From NCBI RefSeq assembly GCF_000247695.1, contig NW_004624843.1:5990602-6054601 (forward strand): a DNA stretch of 64,000 bases, in the 5' to 3' direction. Origin of the DNA: Heterocephalus glaber (lineage: Eukaryota > Chordata > Mammalia > Rodentia > Bathyergidae). Positions 25,701-37,700 of the stretch are shown here, in pieces (within the stretch, counting starts at the first letter, position 1; the number at the start of each line of letters is the position of its first letter). Made by a program: the position numbers and the translations under genes. The notes beneath the pieces are model-generated. The model did not search any database. It was not told the DNA's origin and saw nothing but the letters and a program-made list of their open reading frames with translations.

Positions 25701-28700
25701 AGTCCTCCCAAAAAGGGGGGCAAACTAGGTGACTTCTGTGTTAATCTACCTTGGTCTGCAGCAGCTATGGTTCAAGGAGACAGAGTTCAAGCAGAAGGCA
25801 GGAGTCTCGGCTAGGTGAGGAGGCAGAATTTGAGAGTGCCAGCGAGGCTGGAGAGTGTCAGAGAAAAATTCCATAAATGTGCCCCATATCTATGTCAAAT
25901 CCTCCAAATTCTTGGCTAACCCCTACTGGTGAAAAGGTCACAAAGAACCCAGCAGGAAGCAATAGTTAGGAGGTTCTCTGTCTGAACAGAGCTTCCTGCT
26001 GCTGAGCAGAAAAGCCATGGAGTTCGATTGTGCCAAGTTAGAAAGGGATGGCACTTTTTCTCACACAGCCAGATGATGATAAAGATTTTAGAGGTCAAAT
26101 TGAGGACATTATGTAGGTACTTATATAAATTTTTAAAAAGTAACCATTTAAAAATGTAAAGACTGTCCTTAGCTTGGAACTATACAAAAACAGGCAAGAG
26201 GCCAAATTTTGCCCACAGGACCATTTGCTAAGCCTCCCCTAAGAGGAAAGACCATGCCCCAGAACTAAGGGCTATTCTCTACGACTAAACACAAAATTGC
26301 AATATTGTTATCTTACCAAAGCCACAAATGAAGCTTCCACAGGGTCAAAAAAGATTCAAAATAGTTTAGGGCAGTGGTGGTGAACTTATGGCAGCACACT
26401 ACAGCAGGCTGTTATCACTGAAAGCTCTAAAAGGCTCACCATCACTGGTTTAGGGATTAGAATGAAATGTAGAACTCTTTTTGTGAAAAATAACCCAATC
26501 CAGAGTCTCCCCAAAACAATGTTCAGTATATAACAGATTAAACCAAGGGGTGGGACAACGGGGCAACAATGGTCACAAGGTACAAAGCCTCATTACACAG
26601 GAGGAGTAAGTTTTTTTCTTTTAAGATACATTCCATAGCATGGTGAATATAGTGAGTAACAATATATATTTCAAAATCGTTAAGATAGTAAATTTCAAAT
26701 GTTCTTAACATCTGAGGTGATGGATTTGTTAATTGGCTTTATTCATTCTACTTTATTTATTTTTTTGGTACCGGGGATCGATATTCTACTTTATATTAAT
26801 AAATCATAATATCACTTTTTCCTCCATAAATACCTACAACTATAATTTGTTAATTTATCATTTAAAAATTAAAATATATAAAAGAATACATGACATGAAA
26901 AGAAACAGGACACTGGTTCTTAAAAGATGGAACAGTCAATTCACAAGAGAAAAACAGTAAAGGAAATTAAGAGCCAGACATGGTGGCACATGCTGTAATC
27001 CCAGCACTCAGGAGGCTGAGGAAGGAGGGTCAATGTGAGTTTGAGGTTAGCTTGGACTACATAGCAAGTTCAAGGATGGTCTGAACTACATAGTGAGACA
27101 CTGTCTCAAAAAAAAAAAGTTTAATAAGCTTGATAAATCCCTAGCAAGGCCAATGAAAAGGAAAGCTTAAAAGGTACAATTATAACAGAAATGAAAGGAA
27201 GAACATAACTTCAAATCCCATAGATGTTAAAAAGATAATATGGTAATTATTTTAAACAACTTTATAGTAATAAATTTGACACTTCACATAAAGGAACAAA
27301 TTCATTTAAACCTGTATCTTCCGAAACAAACAAGAATCAATATCCTACTAAGATACACTTACAAAAGAAAGCTTATATAGCCACAGAAACATGAGACAAG
27401 GTATTTCAAAGGAAGAGATATTAGCAGACATAAAGGACATTTCATGTCAGGAGGCCACAACAACCCTACATGTGTATGTACCTAGTAGTACAGCTTCAAG
27501 ATAAATGAAGCAGAAATTGTAAAAAAGAGGAAAGGAAAAGCCCACAATTTTAGTTGGGAGATTTTTTTCCTTGTTAAGTTGCCCAGGATGATTTCAAACT
27601 CCTAGGGTCAAATGATCTCCTGCCTCAACCTCCCAAGTAGCTGGGACTTTGGGCACATTCCACCACGCTTGGCTAGTTGGGAGCTTTTAAAACTCCTTTC
27701 AGTAATTGACAGAGCAAAAAGACCAGAAAATAGAAGTGCAGAGAATACAGAACATTCTTAACCATTGAGATCCAGTTAACATTTATGAAACACTATACCC
27801 CAAAACTGCAAAGAAAACTCTGTCCAATGAACACAGAACATTCAGCAAGATAGATCATACTCTGAACCATGAAACAAGTCTCATCAAGTTTAAAAGGTCT
27901 GAAATTGTACAAAGAACATTCCCAAAGTGCCATGGTATTGTGGTTTGGACCTGGACTGTCCCCCCAAATTCTCATGTGCCCAGGGGCAGGGCTTCTGGAA
28001 GGTGACTGGATCATGAGGGCATCATACTCCTCAGTGGTCCACTATTGGGTTCAGACCTGAGGCGCTGCGAGGGGGGGCCTGGTCAGAGAGGTCATTGGGG
28101 TGCGTGATGGTGACCGTGACCGTGACAGAGAGATTCTCTTCCCTGGCTCCTCCCTTCGTTTGTGCTTCCTGGCTATGGTGATCTGAGCCATCTTCCTCTG
28201 CCCATACCCTTTCTCCAGGCCACTTCTGCCTTGGAGCCAGCCAGCTGGCCAGGGACTAACCTTGAGCCAAAATAAACTTCAGTGGTGGGAAAGTGACAAA
28301 GACACAAAGTATTAATCAGAAATCAATTTATAGACAAAACAAACACCCAGAAATTCTCACATATTCAGACATGAAGCACACTTCCAAAGGACTCATGGGT
28401 CAATATAAGAAAGGGATTAAGGGAAATTACAAAATATTTCAAAATGATAATGAAAGCATGTCAAATATATCTGTAGCTAAATTACTGTGTAGAAAGAAAT
28501 CTTTCACTTTTTGCTTTCTGTTTGAGATGAATTCCAAGGTACCCTTGAACTCACTACACAGCTCAGGTTGGTCTCAAACTCTATCCTCCTGCCTCAGCCT
28601 CCTAGAGTGCTGGGATTACAGATGTGTGCCACCACACCCAGCTAAAATTTATAGTTTTAAAAGAATGTATTAAAAGAAAGATTTAATAAGCAAGACACTA

Positions 28701-31700
28701 AACGAAGAAGCTAGAAAAAGATGAACAAATTAAAGCTAGAAAGTAGAAGGGAAGAAATAAAGACGAGGAAAAATCAATGAAATAGAAACAGATAAGCAGT
28801 AGAGAAAATCAATAGGATTTTATCTAATTATATCAAAGGCAAAAGTTGCTTTTTTGAAAATAAACTTGGTAACTCCCAACAAGAAAGATGAAAATAAAAC
28901 AGTAAGGAAATACAAATTATTAATATGAGAAATGGAAAGGGAACATAACTTCAGGTTCTATAAATACAAAAATGATTAATATGGAACATTTTAAACAACT
29001 TTATGCCAATTTGACACTATAAAAATAAAAATTCCCTAAAAAGGGCTGGGGATTTAGCTCAGTGGTTCCACTGCTTGCCTTGCAAGTGCAAGGTCCCGAG
29101 TTTGATCCCTGGTACCAAAAAAAAAATTCCCTAAAAAATTTAGACACAATTCTCCAAAATAATGCAAGTAACAGAAAATTAATATTTGATAGTCTAATTA
29201 AAAGATGCATTTAAACTTATTGAGGTGAACGCTTTGCTCTTATGCAAAGTAGCTCCCAAATGTTCACTAATGTTCTGTTCCTTTGCTTGTTTTCAATGGA
29301 GCTGTGCTCGCTGGTTTGTGACACTATCAGTGTTTGCATCTGAATTCACTACCTACGAAAACAGGTGATTCAGGATATAAGAAATCTGAGCAGTAGGGTG
29401 ACAACACTTTTTTGCTTTTGTGTTTAGGAGGCAAGGCCTTTTTTTGTTTACTTCTTAATAATTTATAAAGTAATACTTAATAAGTAATTTAAGCAGGGCT
29501 TGGTGGCCTATACTTGTAATCCCAGCTTTCAGGAATCTGAGGCAGGAGGATCCTGAGTTTGAGGTCAGCCTTGGCTACACATAAAGAATCTCATCTCAAA
29601 AAACAACAAGAAATAACAGCTAAATTATAACCATTATGCAAAAATGCTGATTTTATTTTCACCTATTTTAATTTTTTGCTTTTTTATTTTTTGAGAGAAG
29701 GTCTTGCTCTGTAGTCCAGGCTGGCCTAGAACTTGCTATGCAGCCCAAGCTGGCCCTAAAACTCACCTATTTTAAATGCCCTCCTGCTGGGGGTTTGCAG
29801 TAGAGATCATAACAATTTCTCCTCTGGGACTAGGTCTTCCTACTCAATGGCACTTAGTACCTTTCGCAGTGGTCCATGCTGCTTTCTGTACTTCTTGCTC
29901 CAAGATGTCCCTATCTTTTCCAAGAGTTTCTGGCCTAGCTGATCAACAGGAATCAGATTATTCTCTTCCTGGTGAAAGAAATACACAGTCACCTAAGAAA
30001 ATCTGATGAGAAATAATTGCAACACAAATTCAAAGAAATCAACAATTAAATGCACCCTAAACACAAATATGGTAAGCGGATTAATCATAATTATTATACA
30101 TCTTTTTAAAAAAGTACCATAAGCCTCAGTTCAGAAAATCTGAATTTTGCTACTTTCTAGGCAACACAGTTTAACCATTTAAAGAGAAATAACCTGAGGT
30201 TTGGTAAATTCCTGACATTATTTAGTATTTTTAGAAGAAATATTTAAGAGTTAAAAAAAAGATGTTTTATCTGAATATTTCAAAGTACAAATACGTTCTA
30301 AAAGACAATAATATGTAGCTGTTCCAGGATGAATTGTAGCTCCTCAAAACTCATAGGTTGAATCTTTAACCGCCAATACTTCATAATAAATATATCTATA
30401 TCTATATCTCTCTCTATATATATATTCTTTTTTTTTTTTTTTTTTTTGTACCGGGGATGGAACTTGGGACCTTGTGCTTGCGAGGCAGGTGTCAGAACCA
30501 CTGAGCTAAATCCGCGGCCCCAATACTTCATAATATTACATTATGTAGAGATGAAGCCTTTGAAGACATGATTAAACTGAGGACATTTTTTCATTTGAGG
30601 AAATAGAATCTAATGCAACCTGATATCCTCATATAAACACACACACACTCCCCACTCTACCTGCAGTAAGACTGCTTTTAGAACTGTCAATGGATCATCA
30701 ATGTTGTCTTCATTCTGAAGAGCTTTCAAATTCATATCTGGCTCCTAGGAAGAAAACAACAGTTTCTATCACAGAAATGGTACTAAAAGTATAATAATCT
30801 GTATATGCTTTGGAATCAGGTACTCTTGGCTTTGAGATCTAAATTTCATTGAACAATTCTGGACAAATTACTTAATCTTCCCAGTTTTATTTGCAAATTG
30901 GGATTATGAGGTAAGTAATTTGGTATACTGGATTCTCATTATCATCCAGTGCAAAACATTTTCTAGTCTTCATCTAGTATGTACTTACCCATTTGTACGG
31001 GGTAAAGAAATCCTACATATTTGTGCAGGTTCAGCTTAAATATTCTCTTCCTGATCACTTAAGAAATTTATACTCCATTTGATGATGTTATTGGGGAATA
31101 TGCCAAAATTCCCTTGGTAAGCAATTTTTATTGGCTTTCCCCCTTTATACAATTTTTTTTTTTTAAGATAAGGTATTCCTATGGAGTTCAGGCTGGTCTT
31201 GAACTCACTATGTAGCCTAGGCTGGTCATGAACTTGTGGTGATCCTCCTGCTCCAGCTTCCTAAGTGTTGGGATTATAGGTGTGCACCACCATGCCTGGC
31301 TTGAGCTTCCATTTTGATGCTCATAAGGTCAGGGTTCAGGAGAGAAAGCCTAAGCTTGGTCCTCAAAGCTGTTCTTTACAAACAGCATCTACCAAAGAAC
31401 CAGGTGTATACAGATAGCAACTCCTTAAAGGAGACAGAATTGCCAAACTATTGGCAGAAAGAATGCTATCTATTTGTTTGGGATACTTAGAACCCTTGGT
31501 CTCTAGACACAGGAGGTCTCCTAGGTCAGTGGTGGTGAAGAGACAAGCACAGTGTCCAGTGGGTATATCTACTGAAGGGGAAGTTACTATTTTTTAAAAT
31601 TGATTTAAGTTCATTGGTACATTTTTTATATATATCACAATCACATTTATCACAGGGAATTTGTACCTGTACGTGATATATCTTGATTCTTTTTTTTATA

Positions 31701-34700
31701 CTATTCCCCTACCCTCCCTTCAACCTTGAAGGGGAAATTATTAAACCATTAAGTCATTATTTGAACACTACAAAGCTCTGGATGAAAAGCTAGTGATTCT
31801 TACAATATGAAAACAATTAAGAAGTAGGCTGTTTACTAGAAGCCATAAACGGGAAAATATACTCAGCTCACAAGGAAAGCAACCTTCTGACTGTTCTTTA
31901 TGCCATGAAGAAGACCTTGCTAAGGTAACAATAGAGCTTCTAGTGCAGAGAGAAAAGCCACGTGAAAAAATGCCACTTAGGGGCCGGGGATTTAGCTCAG
32001 TGGTTCCGGTGCCTGCCTCACAAGTGCAAGGTCCTGAGTTCAATCCCCACTCCCACCCCCACCCCCTGTACCAAAAAAAAAAAAGAATGCCATTTGTCCC
32101 CTCAACTCACATAAAAGAACCAGACGATCCTGACAGTGCTAGAAAAGTGCTAGTTAATGCTGAAGAAATGAACACAAATAACAATGAGATATTCAAGAAG
32201 CCACAAGCCAAAAAGAATCATTATCTTCAAATATGTTGTCTCATTAGAGGGGGTGAAGCTATTTCATTTGCACACGATTTCAATAAACCCAAAAATGAAA
32301 TTGTAAACAGGTGCTATGCCTTAAGAGTCTGAGGACAAATGCTGCCAGCTAGAATAATGGCTCAGCTCTGAAAGGGGCACTGAGGGAAGCAGACACTCCC
32401 TCAGCTGGGAGCTGGACTGGCTTCCAGGCTCACTTTCTCAGACCAGAGAGACCTGGAGAGTGAAGAAAGCTTACACCAGATGCAGTCCTAACTGAAGGAA
32501 AGAACCAAAACTACAGCGGGAGTGGGCAGGACAAAAAAAGAGAGAGAACATCATAAACATTTATCAGACCTGGCGACTAGCTTCCATCAGGATCAAATGA
32601 AAGCTTCAACTTCATCTTACAGAGAGTGAAATAAGGCCACTGTAACTGAAAAGTGGAGAGGGGCTGGGAGGTGAGGGTGCCCACTGTAGGGCCTAAGATT
32701 CTCTGCTACAGGAAACTGAAAATGCAAGAAAGAGGTGCTGGGGTGGTGACACACCAGGAGCAGCTCAAACTAAATAGGACACACAGGGCTGAAACAGACC
32801 AGACAGGGATGAGAAGGGCTTCCCTGATGTGCTTGGGGAGATGTCTTGGCAAATTGGGACAAACCCTTGACAGTGATGTCTGCATGGGTTTCTCAACCCA
32901 GAAGTGGTGTGCTAGGAAAAGAAATGGAGGCGAAGGACTAGAAAGGGGGAAAGAGCAATACCTTTTCTTAGAGGCTATAACGTAAGAGAGTTTGTTGATT
33001 AAAAGGCCAATATGCTGTGGGGCATGGTGGCACACACCTGTAATCCCAGCACTGGGAGGGTGAGGCAGGAGGATTGCCATGAGTCTTAGGCTAGCCTGGG
33101 CTACACAGTGACCTCAAGGACAGCCTAAACTACAAAGCAAGACCATCTCTCAAAAAAAGAACCCTCCCCTCAAAGTAACAACCACAAAAAAAATTAAAGA
33201 CCAATACACTAAAGATAACTGCATTTCAACAACCAGCTGCAATAGTCCAAAAAGCATAAAGTACAGCCACAGGGCCACACAGCCTCTCTCTGGTAACCGT
33301 TTACCTGGTACAGTAGAACATAGTTTAAGGTTTTTCACATCCAAACTGTGCAGAATACATGTATCTCTCAGTACACTCCAAGTATAACTGACAGCAAGGG
33401 GAGTGTCAACAAAGGGGATGTGCCTCAAAGACATTACCGGCTCCAAGGGAAGCCATATTACCACATGTGAAGAAACTATTTATAAACAACAGTGGTGACA
33501 GTTAATCAGTAAGCGAAGCTCTAAGCACTTTACATCCTAACATGACTGTGACTTAAATATAGATGTCTTACTGTGTTTTAGTCTAATTTTAGAAACCCGG
33601 CTGAGAGTTTGGGGTTGATGTCTATGTAAGACATAATTTCACAGGAACTAGACTCCAGTTAGTACTTTCCCTCAGAAATTCTACATGTTTTAATTTTTTT
33701 TTGAGAAAATTGAGAAAACTTAAAAAAAGACACTCAAGAAAGCTATATGTTGTTCATATATGAAGACTCTGAACCGCAGGGTGTGTATGTGTGTGTGTGC
33801 ATGCATGCAAGTGCACACATTCACATGTGACAACAGTGACAAAGGATTCTAGCAGAGTACACAGGAGCATAAAAAACAAGACCAGCACAACACTCCTGAT
33901 AGAACTGGCATAGCAGATTAATGGAGAAATATGGATCATTTCAATAGATGGCAATGGACAATTTTTTCAAATGGAAAAAAAAGAAAACAACTACCACAGA
34001 AAACCATTCTGGGAGGACCAAAGTTTGTTTTGATTTGCTGTTCTGTGGTCCTAGGGAAGGGCTGAAGTTGTGAATGTCATTTAGTTGGTGTCAGTGAGCA
34101 CCATTTTAAAGAGCTACTTACAAAAGACATGATGTTGTAGTCATATTAAATAGGACAAAATTCACTCTGGTTTAAATCCTGTTGTGAAAGCTACAGGCAG
34201 GTGATTGTTTTTTATTACACTTTCCCTTACAATCTGCAGGATACAAAATTCTATTGTATGTTATCTAAAACAACGCTCATTTTATTTGTCTGAAAAAAAA
34301 TCGACACTTTCCAGTTATAAAAGAATGCTATCTCTGTCATAATGGAGGAACTGTAAAGTCCAGGGTGGTTCTAGGTTAGAGACTTAAGAGACAGGTAGCT
34401 AAATATAATGCATGATGTTTGAGTTGACACCAGAGAGGGGAAAACATTTCCATAAAAGATGTGAATTGGACAACTGATAGAATTTAATATAATTACAATG
34501 ATACCTCGGTTCACAAACTTAATTCTTTCCATGATTCTGGAATGAATTCTGCGACCAGAACTGTGGAAAGAACTGTTTGTGAGCCCAGGTACCACTGTAC
34601 TATATATTAGACAATAGTGATAATAGTAGTATATCAATGTTTAAATTTTCTGATTTTGATCTGTGCTTAGGTAAGACATTATTTTGCTTTGGGTAGATAA

Positions 34701-37700
34701 GCAATAAAATATTTAGGGGCAAAAGAGTCTGATGTGTTCAACTTAATTTCAAATGGTTTAGCACTAATAATATTAATGTGTATGTGCATGCACATATACA
34801 TAAATGTTGCAAAAGTTGGTAAAGGGTATCTGTACTATTCTGATTTGTCTGTACAAGTAAAATTATTTAGAAATAAAATTTTCAGCTGGGTATAGTGGCA
34901 TACAGCTGTAATCCCAGCACTTGGGAGGCAGGAGGATCACCACGAGTTCAAGGGCAGCCTGGGCTCCATGGTGAGTTAGGGTTAGCCTGAATTACAGTGC
35001 AAGACCCTAGCTCAAGGAAAAAAAAAAGAAAGGAAAAAGAAATAAAAATTTATTTATTTATTTTTTAGTATATCCTTTTATTGGTACATTTTAGGTGTAC
35101 AACCTAATGACATTCATCACTGGAGATATGCACCTTTACATAATCTCTCTTGGTTCTTTTTTCCTCCCTTCCCCTGCCCTCCCTTCAACCTCTCCATCCC
35201 TCCCTATTTACAAAGACTTTGTTTCCATTTTTTTCATTTTCTCATATTAATTCCATTCCCCTCTTTCCTTTCCCCTACCCCTCCCACTTCCCCCTCCTCT
35301 TTGCCCCTTTTCTTCCTATTTAACATTATTTATTATAAGAAATAAAAATTTAAAACATACAGGTACTAACTTTCAGTGCTATCAAGTTTTCTACAGGTTG
35401 CATATTACAATAAATGGCAAAAAAAATGGCAAAATATCATCAACAAAATATTTTCATGCTTACTTGAAACTGCCAGTTTCCCAGATGATCAACATCTTTA
35501 ATATATACATGATAATGTCCTCCGTAGCAGCCACCTTTGTGTATAATAACTGAGAAGAGGTCATATACATAGTCTAAGTCATTCAGTTTACTCTGAAAGA
35601 AAGGAAAATAAACAATGATATAGTTTATATAAGATAGTAAGATACATAACCAAAGAGAAAAAAGAATTTTAACTACTGAAACTAATAACAATGTTCTTAT
35701 TACTAAAGGGTAAATAAAGACAAATTTAAATAACAAGTTTTAAATTTTAAAATTCTTTTCTTTTTTTGGAAGACAGCGTCTTGCCATAGTAGAGGCTGGC
35801 CTTGAACTTGTGGTGTTCCTCCTGTCTCAGCCTCCTGGGTGCTAGAATTACAGGCATGCACCACCATGCCTGGCTAAATTTAAAAATTCCTTTTTTTTTG
35901 GAACTGGGGATCAAACTCGAGTCCTTGGGCTTGTGGGGCAGGTGGCGGAAACCACTGAGCTAAATCCCCAGCTCCAAAAATTCTTAATTCATTAATTTAC
36001 TACCAATCATAATATGCCATCAATTTATGTTTCTTAGTTAAGTGTGAACATGTGTATCTGAAAAAGATGTTATTTTTATGTGCTTTGGCTTTTTTATGTA
36101 AGTGAATGTGACAACATAAAATCCTATCAGTCAGTGTGTAGTAGAGATTTTCAGCAAGGGAAAGCCATGCCTGTATTATACCTATTATGCTGCTTCATAC
36201 ACGAGGTTTTTTTTTTACCTGTCTAGACCGTACTACATTCCAATCACTCTGTCATGTGCCTCCATCAAAGCCAGGATGACTATCACCCCCTACCCTTCAG
36301 TCCTCTGCAGAATAGGACTTAGAGATTCTGAATACCAGCTGGCATGGTTGAGAGGCAGTTTCATGGAATGAAGAGTTTTACTGTTTTGTTAATTCTATGA
36401 TTAACCTTTTCTGTAATTAATCACAAATGACTCAACAAATAAATGCCAACATTACCAATTAAAAACAAAACAAAATGCCTGTATTCCCAGCTACTTGGGA
36501 GCTGAGGCAGGAGGATTTCGAGTTTGGGGCCAATCTGGGCAACACAGCAAGATCCTGTCTCAAAATTAAAATATGAAAAGGATTGCGGATGTAGGTTGGT
36601 GCTTCCTCAGTTCAATTCCCAACACAAAACAAAAAACCAAAAATGACAAAAAACCCCAAACCCAAAACTATAACAAGACACTTAGATTAAGAGGTATTTT
36701 AAATCCCTCACAAAGAAGAAAAAGGAAGCTTCCCCCTTGATGGGTGTCAGCCACACAGTGTAAGCTCTCTTGTGGTGCTGACTTCAGTGTCATCTGCAAT
36801 GTAAGATGTACCTATGTGTGCCACCTAAGGGATGCCAGTTATTTGAGAAATTTAATTGTATAAAATATACTTTTTAAGTAGGCAGCATTTAAAAATGTTT
36901 GGCTCAGGCAAAAGACAGAGACATAAAGATACAAGGTGACATTTTTTCTTAATACAGAAATTTAAAAGTAAAATTAAAGAAGATTTCCTAGACAAGTTTA
37001 ATTTTTTTTTTCACTTGTTTTGTTTTATCAAAGTATGTTAATATCAGGTGATGTGGCTAGGGTTGTAGCTCAATGGTACACTATTTGCTGGGCATGCAAA
37101 AGGCCCTGGGTTTGATTCCCCCCAGCACTGCTTGGTGGGGGGGATCCCATGATAAACTGCCTCTTATAAGAGGAGGGGCAAGTATTTTAACTAATTCTGA
37201 GAAAATTATTTATTCTGAGTATCCCATGCTGAGTCAGTCAGGCCAGGCGTGGTGGTGCACGCCTGTGATCCCAGCATTCCAGAGGCAGAAGCAGGAGGAT
37301 CATCATGAGTTTGAGGCCAGCTTGAGCTACACAGCGAGACCCTGTCTCACAAAACCAAAAAAAAACGTCAGAGTCAGGCTCCGAGTCCAAACAATGAGAA
37401 CCTTCAAGAAGTAAAGGTTCGGTAATTAGGCTTGCAATAGAGGAATATGTATCTGTGAAAAGTTTGAATTAAAGAAATTTATAAAAGATTAATTATTTAA
37501 TAGCTAATCCATATTCTGTTCTTAACAAGAATGATTTATAATAAGAAATTCATAAGGCTCATTACTTTTTTCTGAGCATGTATAATAATGATAAAGTATT
37601 AGAAAAGGGCTTATAAAGCAGGCTACTTTAACAATTAATCTGTTTTCAAAATACTTTCTTTCCTGTGTCTATAGGATTACAAAATCTATTTTTTTTTTTT

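Noticed and set aside
31518..31560. GTCAGTGGTGGTGAAGAG as a third hAT MITE
   Set aside because: Only about 16 bases agree; no inverted end or 8-bp duplication follows.
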